Of a stretch of DNA of 64,000 bases, positions 16,492 to 24,831 are shown one piece after another. The stretch is taken from NCBI RefSeq assembly GCF_000695625.1, contig NZ_JMQI01000035.1, positions 51,581-115,580 on the forward strand, read 5' to 3'. The position numbers and the translations under genes are program-made. Within the stretch, counting starts at the first letter, position 1, and the number at the start of each line of letters is the position of its first letter. The notes below the pieces were generated by a model. The model made no database searches and was not told where the DNA came from. It was given only the letters and a program-made list of their open reading frames with translations. Source of the DNA: Amycolatopsis rifamycinica. GTDB lineage: Bacteria; Actinomycetota; Actinomycetes; Mycobacteriales; Pseudonocardiaceae.

Positions 16492-18131
16492 CGCCGCCGG
16501 TTAATGACCCACGGGCGAAAACCCCGGTGTGGGAGGCGCGCGCCGACCTGGTCGTGATCGGCAGCGGCGTCGCGGGGCTGACCGCGGCGCTGCGCGCGCA
16601 GGCGCTCGGGCTGCACGTCCTGGTGGTCACCAAGGCCGCCGTCGCCGACGGCAACACGCGCTGGGCGCAGGGCGGCGTCGCCGTGGTCCTGGAAAACGAG
16701 CACGACCTCGACGACTCGGTCGCCAAGCACGCCGACGACACGTTCACCGCGGGCGCCGGCCTCTGCGACGAGCCGGCGGTGCGCTCGATCCTCGACGGCG
16801 GGCCGGCCGCGGTCGCCCGGCTGCGGGCGGACGGCGCGAAGTTCGACGCCGCGGCCTCCGGGCTGCTCGCGCGGACCCGCGAAGGCGGGCACAGCGCGTT
16901 CCGCGTGATCCACGCGGGCGGCGACGCGACCGGTGCCGAGGTCGAGCGCGCCCTGGTCGCGCAGGCCGGGCACGCCGGGATCCCGGTGCTGGAGCACCAC
17001 ATCGCCGTCGACGCGCTGCGCACGCCCGGTGGCCGGGTCGCCGGCGTCACCGTGCTGGACCGCCACGGCGTGCCCGGGATCGTCCGCGCTTCGGCCGTGC
17101 TGGTGGCCAGCGGCGGGATCGGGCAGCTCTACCAGGCGACGTCGAACCCGGAGATCGCCACCGGCGACGGGCTCGCGCTGGCCCTGCGGGCCGGCGCGAC
17201 CGTGGCGGACATCGAGTTCGTGCAGTTCCACCCCACCGTGCTCTACACCCCGGGGGCGCGCGGCCGGTGCCCCCTGGTCACCGAAGCGGTGCGCGGCGAA
17301 GGCGCGACGCTGGTCGACGGCGCCGGCCTGCCGGTGATGCGGGGCGTGCACCCGCTCGGCGACCTGGCGCCGCGGGACGTCGTCTCGGCGGCGATCACGC
17401 GGCGGATGGCGGCCGCGCCGGGCGGGATCGACGACCACGTCTTCCTCGACGCGACTTCGATCGCGGGGTTCGCGCAGCGGTTCCCGACGGTGTTCGCGGC
17501 GTGCGCGGCGCTGGGTCTCGACCCCGCCGTGGACCCGATCCCGGTCACCCCGGCGGCGCACTTCTCGTGCGGCGGCGTGGTGACCACTGTGGACGGACGC
17601 TCGTCGGTGCCCGGCCTGTACGCGGCCGGCGAGGTCGCGCGGACCGGGCTGCACGGCGCGAACCGGCTGGCCTCCAACAGCCTGCTCGAAGGCCTGGTCG
17701 TCGGGCAGCGGGTCGCCGAGGCCGTCGCGGCGGACCTCGCGGCCGGGCTGCTGGCCGATCCCGCGCGCGGGCGCCTGCCGTCGTGGACCACCGCGCCGGC
17801 GGCGGACCGGGACTCCCTGCAGCGCGTGATGAGCCGGTACGCGGCCATCGGCCGGGACGCCGACGGGCTGGCGGCGGCCGGTTCGGTGCTGGATCTGTCC
17901 CTTGCGGACACTCCGTTGTGGACGCACGCGGCGGTCGAGGACGCCGCGCTGACCGTGGTGGCGCAGGCGTTGCTCGCCGCGGCCGTCCGGCGCACCGAGT
18001 CGCGCGGCTGTCACGTGCGGTCCGACTTCCCGGGGCGCGACGAGGGCTGGCGGCGCAGCCAGCACATCCGGCTCAGCCCGTCCGGCCAGCCCGTGCTGGC
18101 CGACCCGATCCCCCTGGAAGGCGTGGCATGA
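16488..18131 (+). CDS. nadB: L-aspartate oxidase
   Basis: This FAD enzyme oxidises L-aspartate to iminoaspartate, the substrate of NadA. The 547-residue protein has the dinucleotide-binding start DLVVIGSGVAGLTAALRA, TKAAVADGNTRWAQGGVA, the GGHSAFRVIHAGGDATG segment, EFVQFHPT and HFSCGGVVTTVDGRSSVPGLYAAGEVA. These are the succinate-dehydrogenase/NadB family signatures. The ATG overlaps the nadA stop by 4 bases and the gene overlaps nadC by 4 bases, so the three are translationally coupled. Confidence 0.96.
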   Translation: MTPPVNDPRAKTPVWEARADLVVIGSGVAGLTAALRAQALGLHVLVVTKAAVADGNTRWAQGGVAVVLENEHDLDDSVAKHADDTFTAGAGLCDEPAVRSILDGGPAAVARLRADGAKFDAAASGLLARTREGGHSAFRVIHAGGDATGAEVERALVAQAGHAGIPVLEHHIAVDALRTPGGRVAGVTVLDRHGVPGIVRASAVLVASGGIGQLYQATSNPEIATGDGLALALRAGATVADIEFVQFHPTVLYTPGARGRCPLVTEAVRGEGATLVDGAGLPVMRGVHPLGDLAPRDVVSAAITRRMAAAPGGIDDHVFLDATSIAGFAQRFPTVFAACAALGLDPAVDPIPVTPAAHFSCGGVVTTVDGRSSVPGLYAAGEVARTGLHGANRLASNSLLEGLVVGQRVAEAVAADLAAGLLADPARGRLPSWTTAPAADRDSLQRVMSRYAAIGRDADGLAAAGSVLDLSLADTPLWTHAAVEDAALTVVAQALLAAAVRRTESRGCHVRSDFPGRDEGWRRSQHIRLSPSGQPVLADPIPLEGVA

Positions 18132-19021
18132 CGTTCCCGATCTCCGAAGCCGTCCGCCGGCTGATCGCCGCGGCCGGGCTGGACGTCGACGACGTCGAGC
18201 GCGTGGTCGCCACGGCGCTCGGCGAGGACCTGCGGTACGGGCCGGACGCGACGACGGCGGCGACGGTGCCGGCCGACGCGACCGCGGTCGCCGAGCTGAC
18301 CCCGCGCGTCGACGGCGTCGTCGCCGGGCTGCCGGTGGCGCTCGCGGTGTTCGACATGGTCCTGGGCGACGGGTACGAGGTGCTGGCCCGGCGCGAAGAC
18401 GGCGACCGGCTGGTCGCGGGGGAGCCCGCGCTGGTACTGGCCGGCCCGGTGCGCGGGCTGCTCACCGCCGAGCGCACGGCGCTGAACCTGCTGTGCCACC
18501 TCTCCGGCGTCGCCACCGCGACCGCCGCCTGGGTGTCCGAAGTGGACAGTACCGGGTGCGCGATCCGGGACTCCCGCAAGACGCTGCCGGGGCTGCGGCT
18601 GCTGCAGAAGTACGCCGTCCGCTGCGGCGGCGGGGTCAACCACCGGCTGGGCCTCGGCGACGCGGTGCTGATCAAGGACAACCACGTCGTCGCCGCGGGT
18701 TCGGTGACGGCGGCGCTGGCCGCGGCCCGTGCGCACGCGCCGGAACTGGCCTGCGAGGTCGAGGTCGACACGCTGGCGCAGCTGGACGAAGCGCTGGCGG
18801 CCGGGGCGGACGAGGTGCTGCTGGACAACTTCACGCCGGAGGAGTGCCGCCGGGCGGTGGCGCGCCGCGACGAAGTCTCGCCGAAGACGCGGCTGGAATC
18901 CTCTGGCGGGCTGACCCTCGACCGTGGTAAGGCCTACGCACTGTCCGGTGTGGACTATCTGTCGGTCGGCGGGCTGACCCATTCCTCACCGGCGCTGGAT
19001 CTCGGCATGGACCTTCGCTGA
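18128..19021 (+). CDS. nadC: Nicotinate-nucleotide pyrophosphorylase (carboxylating)
   Basis: NadC converts quinolinate and PRPP to nicotinate mononucleotide, the last step of the nadABC branch. The 297-residue protein shows ALGEDLRYGPDATT, ERTALNLLCHLSGVAT, RDSRKTLPGLRLLQKYAVRCGGGVNHRLGL, IKDNH and LESSGGLTLD, with Arg and Lys residues for phosphoribosyl binding. The ATG overlaps the nadB stop (ATGA). Length is normal. Confidence 0.96.
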   Translation: MTFPISEAVRRLIAAAGLDVDDVERVVATALGEDLRYGPDATTAATVPADATAVAELTPRVDGVVAGLPVALAVFDMVLGDGYEVLARREDGDRLVAGEPALVLAGPVRGLLTAERTALNLLCHLSGVATATAAWVSEVDSTGCAIRDSRKTLPGLRLLQKYAVRCGGGVNHRLGLGDAVLIKDNHVVAAGSVTAALAAARAHAPELACEVEVDTLAQLDEALAAGADEVLLDNFTPEECRRAVARRDEVSPKTRLESSGGLTLDRGKAYALSGVDYLSVGGLTHSSPALDLGMDLR

Positions 19022-19046
19022 GGGGTCGTTCGGGGCTAGACTGACG

Positions 19047-20249
19047 GTGGCGGATTCGTTGTCCGCCACCGTCTTTCGGCTTTCGGGGGTTCGGGTGCGG
19101 TTACCGGCGGTGCTCGCGGTGGCGGGCCTCGTGGCGGCGTCGGGCGTCTTCGGCGTGCCGGCCGCTTCGGCGCAGGGGTGCGCGAACCCGTCCGGCACCT
19201 ACGCCGGCGAAGTGCCGTGGGGCCAGCGGCTGATCGACCCGGCGCGGCTGTGGCCGCTGACGCGCGGCGAGGGCCAGCTGGTGGCCGTGGTCGGCACCGG
19301 TGTCGACGGGCAGAACACGCAGTTCGCGCCCGGCCAGCTCGACGGCGGCGCCGGCACCGAGCGCACGGACTGCGACGGCCGCGGCACGATCGCGGCCGGG
19401 ATCGTCGGCGCGCGGCCGGACCCGTCGACGACGTTCGCCGGCGTCGCGCCCGCCGTGCGGCTGCTGCCGATCCGCTACACGCCCGGCGGCGACGGCGGTG
19501 ACCCCGGCGAGCTGGCCGAGGCGATCGACCGGGCCGTGGACCGGCGGGCGGGCGTCATCCTGGTGGCCGTGCCCGCGGTGGCCGACAGCCCGGCCCTCTC
19601 GGGGGCGGTGGCGCGGGCGCGGGCCGCGGGAGCAGTGGTCGTCTCGGCGGCTTCGGCGACCCAGCAGGGCGCGCGGACGTACCCGACGGCGACGTCCGGG
19701 GTCCTGGCCGTCGGGTCGGTGAACGCCGCGGGCGAACCGGTGCAGACGGAAGCGGGGGACCACGTCGGCATCGCGGCCCCGGGCGCGGACCTGGTGAGCA
19801 CCTCGGCGGGGGCGGCAGGCGCGGTGGCGCACCGCTGGCCGGTGACCGACCCGGGCCTCGCGGCGGCGTACGTCGCCGGCGTCGCGGCACTGGTGCGGGC
19901 GTACCACCCGTCGCTGTCCGGCGACCAGGTCGTCACGCGCCTGACGCTGACGGCCCACCGCCCGCCGTCCGGCGGTCACGACCCGCGGCTGGGCTGGGGA
20001 GTCCTGGACGCCTACGCGGCGGTGTCGTCGACGCTGCCCGCCGACGTCCCCGGCCCCGGCGCGCTTCCCCCGGCTGCTTCCGCACCGGTGGTGGTCCCGG
20101 CCGCGGCCCCGGCACCTCGGCCTTCAGACGTCACGGCGGGCACCATCGCCCTGGCCGGCGTCGCCCTGGCCGCCGCCGCCGGCATTTCCGTGGCGGCCGT
20201 CCGCCGCGCCCGCCGCCGCGGCTGGCGCCCCACCCGCTTCACCCCGTAA
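19047..20249 (+). CDS. Mycosin-like S8 protease homologue with all catalytic residues lost
   Basis: The 400-residue product has the mycosin layout: a signal peptide (AVLAVAGLVAASGVFGVPAASA), a subtilisin fold, a Pro-rich linker and a C-terminal membrane helix (TIALAGVALAAAAGISVAAV) with a basic tail. The triad is gone. The VIDTG Asp is G83 (VAVVGTGVD), the DGHGT His is R112 (DGRGT) and the GTSFAAP Ser is A272 (GLAAAYVAGVAAL). The AAGN oxyanion Asn is also absent (VSAASA). It is therefore a probable pseudoprotease anchored outside the membrane, perhaps a structural part of the ESX complex. A -10-like TAGACT (19037-19042) supports GTG 19047; GTG 19095 is an alternative. ESX-type genes lie on the other side of the repeat array. 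Confidence 0.85.
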   Translation: MADSLSATVFRLSGVRVRLPAVLAVAGLVAASGVFGVPAASAQGCANPSGTYAGEVPWGQRLIDPARLWPLTRGEGQLVAVVGTGVDGQNTQFAPGQLDGGAGTERTDCDGRGTIAAGIVGARPDPSTTFAGVAPAVRLLPIRYTPGGDGGDPGELAEAIDRAVDRRAGVILVAVPAVADSPALSGAVARARAAGAVVVSAASATQQGARTYPTATSGVLAVGSVNAAGEPVQTEAGDHVGIAAPGADLVSTSAGAAGAVAHRWPVTDPGLAAAYVAGVAALVRAYHPSLSGDQVVTRLTLTAHRPPSGGHDPRLGWGVLDAYAAVSSTLPADVPGPGALPPAASAPVVVPAAAPAPRPSDVTAGTIALAGVALAAAAGISVAAVRRARRRGWRPTRFTP

Positions 20250-20261
20250 CCCGGCCTCCAC

Positions 20262-20345
20262 CACACGTGATGCCCCGCCAATCACGCATGATGCCCCGCC
20301 AATCACACGTGATGCCCGCCCACTCACGCGAGAATCCCCTCCGGC
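20262..20345. repeat. 21-bp direct repeats, left arm of an inverted array
   Basis: Four head-to-tail 21-bp units begin at 20262, 20283, 20304 and 20325. The first three follow CACRYRTGATGCCCCGCCAAT closely and the fourth is degenerate. The unit includes near-palindromic CACACGTGATG. The array starts 13 bases after the mycosin stop. Confidence 0.8.
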
Positions 20346-20379
20346 ACATGAAGTCCGGCCTCGATCACGCGAGTTCGTG

Positions 20380-20463
20380 TGATGGGGGAGGCAACACGTG
20401 TGATCAGGCGGGCATCTCGTGTGATCAGGCGGGCATCATGCGTGATTGGGCGGGCATCAGGCG
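20380..20463. repeat. 21-bp direct repeats, right arm of an inverted array
   Basis: Four 21-bp units begin at 20380, 20401, 20422 and 20443, with core TGATCAGGCGGGCATC. They are the reverse complement of the left-arm unit. The last unit overlaps the stop codon (20457-20459) of the convergent gene. The two arms could fold into several alternative hairpins, ending both transcripts. Confidence 0.8.
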
Positions 20464-20810
20464 GGGACGGGGCGGGTCGAGCCGATGATCGTCACCGCGC
20501 CGGCGACGTGGATCGTGAAGTCCGCGCCGTCGCGGGTGAAGCGGGTGATGTGCTCGCGGGGGGTGCTGCGGTCGTGGGACTGCCAGCCGTCGCGGTGCAG
20601 CGTCGGGAGGAGGGCCGCCAGGCTTTCCTCCGGTGCGGCCGGGTGTTCGACGCGGACGCCGTACTGCCAGCACAGCAGGTGGCCGGGGCGGGTCGGGTCG
20701 CAGTCCAGCTCGCCGTCCAGCGTCCGGTCCGCCGGGGCGGCGAAGGCCGCCGCGACGTCGTCGATCACCGTGGTCAGCTCGGCCGCCAGGCGGGTCAGTT
20801 CCGTCTTCAC
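20457..20810 (-). CDS. Hypothetical protein, last gene of ESX-substrate-type operon
   Basis: The 117-residue protein starts at GTG 20810, overlapping the stop of the upstream DUF1023 hydrolase (GTGA), so it is translationally coupled. It begins with a helical segment (TELTRLAAELTTVIDDVAAAF) and has a mixed C-terminal half (LLCWQYGVRVEHP, HITRFTRDGADFTIHVAGAVTIIGSTRPVPA) that looks like a small alpha/beta fold. No signal peptide and no known motif are seen. Its fixed position after a DUF1023 gene suggests a partner, chaperone or inhibitor, but that is inference only. Confidence 0.7.
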   Translation of the reverse strand: MKTELTRLAAELTTVIDDVAAAFAAPADRTLDGELDCDPTRPGHLLCWQYGVRVEHPAAPEESLAALLPTLHRDGWQSHDRSTPREHITRFTRDGADFTIHVAGAVTIIGSTRPVPA

Positions 20811-22078
20811 GGCGCCACACTCCCACCGGCGGTCAGGACGCGGTAGATGTTCGTCCACGAATCGGACCCGGGCTTCAGCACGTCGTTGTGCGACGACACG
20901 CCCCACAGCGGCGAGCCGTCGGCGTCGTCGCCGGTGCCCAGCTCGGTGACGCCGGGGAAGACGTCCGGGTCCGCGCCGTGGCCGATGCCCGTCCACTCCA
21001 GGCCCCACGCGTTGCCCTGCGCCAGGACGATCGGGTCGAGCGGGGCCGTCATCGAGAACCGCTGGACGCCCGCCTGGCTCGCCGGCAGGTCGGACGGCGA
21101 CCACACGCCGTGGCCCATGCCGGCCGACTCGACGTGCAGGACGCGGTCGACGTCGAGGCCGTGCGTCTCGGCGAGCCCGACCGTCGCCCCGCCGTAGCTG
21201 TGCCCGATCGCGGTCAGCGTGACGCCGGAGCCCGCGTGGCTCGCGATCTCGCCGCGCAGGTCGTCGGCGAAGTGCTTGAGGTCCGGCGCCATCGCCCGCG
21301 CGTACCCGGCGTCCGGCCCCTGCGCCACCGGGCCCTGCGGGAACACCCCGTCGGCCCAGACGACGACCGCCGTGCGCCCGGCCGGGTCCGCGGCCACCAG
21401 GCTGCGCCCCAGACCGGCGTAGGCGTCGAAGTTGGACATCTGCGTGTTGACGCCGGGCACGAACAGCCCGACGTTGCGCGTTCCCGGCTCGATGTGCCCG
21501 ACGAGCTCGGCGATCCGGCCGTTGCCGCCGGCGTCGAACCGGAGGATCTGCCGGTCGTTCGCGAGGATGTCCTCGTACAGCTTGATCCGCGCCCGCGAGC
21601 GCGCGATCTCTTCGGCGTCGGTCAACGCGGCCAGCCGCGCGCGCTCGGCGGTCAGCGCGTCGGCGACCTTGACGCGGTTGCCCGCGATCGCGCGCGCCCA
21701 TGCCCCGGTGTCGGCCGCGCCGCCGACGCCCGCGGGATTTCCCGCGCGAGGCAGGGGATCTTCCGGCAGCAGCGCCCGGTACATCGCCGCCACCTGCGCG
21801 TCCGCCCGCCGGTACCCCGCGGCCGACGCGGTAAGTCCACTTTGGATCGTCCGCAGCCGGCTCACGTGCGAGCCGAGCTTCCCGCCCAGCTCTGTCATGG
21901 TCTTCTCGAACGTCTTGGCCGCGGCGGCGGACTCGCTCACCCGGCCGAACGCGGCGGCGGGCAGCTTCTCGCCCGCCACCGCCGATTGCGCCGACGCGAG
22001 CGCCTCGGCGCGGGAGCCGGACTCGCCGGCCACCGCGTCGAGGCGGGCCGGGGCCACGCGATATCCGGCAGCCGTCAC
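20807..22078 (-). CDS. DUF1023 alpha/beta hydrolase with an ESX-like helical N-terminus
   Basis: The 423-residue product has an N-terminal helical region (about 1-180), including SESAAAAKTFEKTMTELGGKLGSHVSRLRTIQSGL, resembling WXG-type domains. A C-terminal alpha/beta hydrolase follows (NVGLFVPGVNTQMSNFDAY; nucleophile elbow GHSYGG with S294; FSMTAPLDPIVLAQG). Proteins of this build occur in actinobacterial ESX loci and are candidate secreted effectors. GTG 22078 is chosen because GGGAGGCGGG lies just upstream; the open frame reaches 22102. It follows the PPE-like gene by 57 bases. The substrate is unknown. Confidence 0.85.
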   Translation of the reverse strand: MTAAGYRVAPARLDAVAGESGSRAEALASAQSAVAGEKLPAAAFGRVSESAAAAKTFEKTMTELGGKLGSHVSRLRTIQSGLTASAAGYRRADAQVAAMYRALLPEDPLPRAGNPAGVGGAADTGAWARAIAGNRVKVADALTAERARLAALTDAEEIARSRARIKLYEDILANDRQILRFDAGGNGRIAELVGHIEPGTRNVGLFVPGVNTQMSNFDAYAGLGRSLVAADPAGRTAVVVWADGVFPQGPVAQGPDAGYARAMAPDLKHFADDLRGEIASHAGSGVTLTAIGHSYGGATVGLAETHGLDVDRVLHVESAGMGHGVWSPSDLPASQAGVQRFSMTAPLDPIVLAQGNAWGLEWTGIGHGADPDVFPGVTELGTGDDADGSPLWGVSSHNDVLKPGSDSWTNIYRVLTAGGSVAP

Positions 22079-22135
22079 GGCCCGCCTCCCGTTCCGCAGC
22101 AAGGGTCGTGAAGGGACGAGGCCCTCACGACGGGG

Positions 22136-23449
22136 TCAGTACGCTTCCGGGTCTTCGCCGATGACCGGCGGCGCGACCGGCGCCGACTGGCCCCAGACGT
22201 TCTCCGTCTCCACCAGCCACGCCGGGATCCGCCGCCCGGATCCCATGTCCCCGCCACCGCCCATGCCCATCGGCATCATGGGCATCATCGGCATCGCGCC
22301 CTTGGCGGCCGCCGCGCCCGCGGCCCCGGCCGCACCGCCGGCGAGCCCGCTCAGCGCGTTGCCCGCACCGCCGTCGCCGGCCAGCCCGGAGTGCGCCGCC
22401 GGGGCCTCGCCGGGACCGGTGAGCCCGCCGCCGACCGGGACCCCGGCGCCGCCCCCGCCGAACGAAGGGGCGTCACCGCCGCCGATCGGGATGCCGCCGC
22501 CGGTGCCGCCTTCGACGCCGGCGCCGCCCCCGCCGAGCTTCGTGCCGGGCGGCTCTTCCTTCTTGTCCTTCGGGTCCTTGCCGGTCGCCCACGACGGCAC
22601 CTTCGGCATGATCGAGCCGAACCGGCCGAACGCGGCGGCCGAAGCCGCGGCGAGCCCGGCGGTGAACATGTCGCCGAACAGCGGGTTCGACGTCGGCACG
22701 GTCGTCCCCGGCTGCGTCGTCGTGCCGCCGCCACCGGGCAGCGGGTGCCCGTCGGTGGGGGTGACGACGACGCCGGGACCGGTCATGCCGTTGCCGACGA
22801 GCCCGGGCGAACCGGCGCTGCCCGCGCCGCCACCGGCCGGCGGCGGCGTGGCCGGCGTAGGGACGGCGTTCGGCGAAGCCGGGATCGACTCCTCGGCGGC
22901 GGTGTACTCCCCGGCGAGCTCGGTCATCACGACGATCGCCCGGCCGTGCGCGGAGCCGGCGGCGTTCGCGGCGGCCTGCTGCGCTTCGACGTTCGCGATG
23001 GCCTGCTGACGCTGCTGGGCCGCGGCCTGCACGAGGGCGGGCGATGCGTCCGGCGGCAGCAGCGGCGGGTTCACCGCGAGCGCGACGTCGGCGGGGGCGA
23101 CGTCCGGCACCGCGACCGGCGGCGGCATCTCCTTCTTGGCCTTCACCAGCGCGTCAGCGGCGTCGCCGAGCATCACGTTCATCGCCTCCGCGGTCTGCGC
23201 CACCTTCGAGATGCCGTTCGCGAGGTCGATGATCATCCGCTGGTACTGGTCGGCCGCGCCACCGGTCCACTGATCCTTGAACTCGGTCAGCTCCGAGTTG
23301 AGGTTGCCGGCCTGCTCGTGCAGGTGCAGCGCGGCGGACTTCCACTTGTCGGCGGCGTGCCGCGCGCTGTTGGGGTCGCCGGCCTGCAGCATCGCGTACA
23401 GCTGCTGGTGGCTGTACGCGGCGAAGTTCGTGTGCGCGGTGTTCGTCAT
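22136..23449 (-). CDS. PPE/WXG100-like ESX protein with Gly/Pro-rich tail
   Basis: The 437-residue product has an N-terminal helical domain with FKDQWTGGAADQY (WxG turn near residue 61) and ELAGEYTAAEESIP. A long Pro/Gly-rich low-complexity region follows with Met-rich MPMMPMMPMGMGGGG. The conserved end IPAWLVETENVWG...APPVIGEDPEAY recurs in actinobacterial ESX-associated PPE-like proteins. There is no signal peptide, consistent with ESX rather than Sec export. ATG 23449 overlaps the stop of the upstream 128-residue gene (ATGA). It is probably a secreted ESX substrate or a cell-envelope structural component. Confidence 0.8.
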   Translation of the reverse strand: MTNTAHTNFAAYSHQQLYAMLQAGDPNSARHAADKWKSAALHLHEQAGNLNSELTEFKDQWTGGAADQYQRMIIDLANGISKVAQTAEAMNVMLGDAADALVKAKKEMPPPVAVPDVAPADVALAVNPPLLPPDASPALVQAAAQQRQQAIANVEAQQAAANAAGSAHGRAIVVMTELAGEYTAAEESIPASPNAVPTPATPPPAGGGAGSAGSPGLVGNGMTGPGVVVTPTDGHPLPGGGGTTTQPGTTVPTSNPLFGDMFTAGLAAASAAAFGRFGSIMPKVPSWATGKDPKDKKEEPPGTKLGGGGAGVEGGTGGGIPIGGGDAPSFGGGGAGVPVGGGLTGPGEAPAAHSGLAGDGGAGNALSGLAGGAAGAAGAAAAKGAMPMMPMMPMGMGGGGDMGSGRRIPAWLVETENVWGQSAPVAPPVIGEDPEAY

Positions 23450-23832
23450 CCCTTGCGGCTCCCGTCCGTGTTCCCGCCGCCCAGCAGACCCAGCACCGGG
23501 TCGAGCAGCCCGGTGACCGCGCCCGAGGCGTGCAGGTCCCCGGCCACCGACTGGTCGGCGTGCTGATAACCGTCGGCGACCGTGGTGGTGACGTCCTGGG
23601 CGAACCCGATCGCGCTGCGGACCTGGTCGAGCAGGCCCTGCATCTCCGCGACCGCGGCGCGGTGGGCGTCGGCCAGCGACCCGGCTTCGCCGAACTCGCC
23701 GAACAGCAGCGGCTCTTCGCCCAGGGTGAGCAGGAAGTCGTTCGGTTTGGCCATCGCGTGGATCTGGGTCTCCAGCTCCCGCACGAAGTCCTTCAGCGAT
23801 TCCAGGTGGACGTAGTACGACTGGTCGTGCAT
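23446..23832 (-). CDS. Small helical ESX-associated protein
   Basis: The 128-residue protein is mostly alpha-helical: YYVHLESLKDFVRELETQIHAMAKPNDFLLTLGEEP, then SLADAHRAAVAEMQGLLDQVRSAIGFAQDVTTTVADGYQHAD, with a flexible Gly-rich end. The helix-turn-helix length and a YxxAD-like sequence (GYQHAD) resemble ESX-secreted proteins of the EspC/WXG superfamily. It overlaps the PPE-like gene by 4 bases and would be its natural partner, as PE is to PPE. ATG 23832 is the start. The assignment is by context and shape, not by a firm family match. Confidence 0.75.
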   Translation of the reverse strand: MHDQSYYVHLESLKDFVRELETQIHAMAKPNDFLLTLGEEPLLFGEFGEAGSLADAHRAAVAEMQGLLDQVRSAIGFAQDVTTTVADGYQHADQSVAGDLHASGAVTGLLDPVLGLLGGGNTDGSRKG

Positions 23833-23935
23833 CGGGTCCCGGCTCTCTTGTCGCACGGACGCGGAAGGGGAAAGCCGATCGGCCGGTGCGAGCGGGGGGT
23901 TTCCCGCACCGGCCGACCGACGTCTGGGGCGCGGG

Positions 23936-24238
23936 TCAGCCCGCGAACAGTCCCTGGTTGCGGTTCTCCAGCGACTGCTGGAGGTCGTGCGCCTCGCCGA
24001 CCTTCCCGCCGAACTGCGCGATGATCGCGACGATGTCCGCGGTCGCCTGGCGCAGGCGCGTCTCGGCCTGGCGGGCGGCGTCACCGGCGGAGCTGCCGGA
24101 GGCGTACCAGGTCGCGGTGATCGGCTGCAGGTTCTGGTGCAGCTGCTCCAGCTGCGAGGTGAGCGCCTTGGCCTTGGCGGCCAGGGATGCCGAGCTGTGC
24201 TGCAACGCGGCGAAGTTGATTTCGACGACGTCGGCCAT
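23936..24238 (-). CDS. WXG100-family ESX protein
   Basis: The 100-residue protein has two helices joined by ATWYASGSSAGDAARQA, a W-x-(x)-S-G turn like the WXG motif. Typical flanking helices are present (LAAKAKALTSQLEQLHQNLQPI; AETRLRQATADIVAIIAQFGGKVGEAHD). Length and lack of a signal peptide match WXG100 proteins exported by type VII secretion. It lies 18 bases after another ESX-like gene, so the pair may form the usual heterodimer. Confidence 0.85.
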   Translation of the reverse strand: MADVVEINFAALQHSSASLAAKAKALTSQLEQLHQNLQPITATWYASGSSAGDAARQAETRLRQATADIVAIIAQFGGKVGEAHDLQQSLENRNQGLFAG

Positions 24239-24256
24239 GGTGGGCGTCCTCTCGGG

Positions 24257-24601
24257 TCAGGGGTTGAGGCGGGGGAGCACGCCCGAGCCCTCGAGGGTGT
24301 TGCCGACCCCCTGGAAGCTCTGGTGGACGTCGGCGTCGCCGCGGCCGTAGTTCGCGTGGCTGGTGTGCACGAGCTGCGACATCGTGTCGAGCTCCTTCAC
24401 CGCCGCGGACATCTTCTCCTGCAGCCGGCGCTGGAGGTCCCAGAACGCCACGGCCTGGTCACCCTTGTAGTTGCGCAGCGCCTCGGTCAGCTCGGACTCC
24501 AAGCTGGCCATCGTGGACTTGGCGTTCGTCGCGGTTTCCTCGAAACCCTGGACGGCACGCGTCATGGCAGCGGAATCTGCCTGGAATCCCGGACTGGACA
24601 T
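24257..24601 (-). CDS. WXG100-family ESX protein, variant turn
   Basis: The 114-residue, two-helix protein is first in the operon. The turn reads ALRNYKGDQAVAF in place of WxG, with Tyr replacing Trp but Gly kept. Helices GFEETATNAKSTMASLESELTEAL and WDLQRRLQEKMSAAVKELDTMSQLVHTSHANYGRGD follow the family pattern; the YGRGD segment near the end recalls the YxxxD/E export signal. It is the likely partner of the next gene. The 230 bases upstream, shared with the divergent AMP-binding gene, hold AGGAGG directly before the ATG (24604-24618) and must contain both promoters. Confidence 0.85.
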   Translation of the reverse strand: MSSPGFQADSAAMTRAVQGFEETATNAKSTMASLESELTEALRNYKGDQAVAFWDLQRRLQEKMSAAVKELDTMSQLVHTSHANYGRGDADVHQSFQGVGNTLEGSGVLPRLNP

Positions 24602-24831
24602 CGACGGGCCACCTCCTTCCTGAAGCGAATTCCCCTGGCGCGGTGGTCCGCGCGTGTGAAAGTCACGCTAGAAAAGAGGCCAGTGTGGTCAAACGGCACA
24701 ACTGCCGGTCGCGGTGACGGCACTATTACCCACGCCATCGCCGCGCCCGCTTCCGCGGGAGCGGGCCGGTTCTGCCGAAATTCTGAGATCCGCCGGGTAG
24801 ACCGGGACGCCCCGGCGAAAGGCGAGTCGCG

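Noticed and set aside
20262..20463. CRISPR-like array
   Set aside because: The 21-bp units are contiguous without spacers, occur in both orientations, and no cas gene is near.
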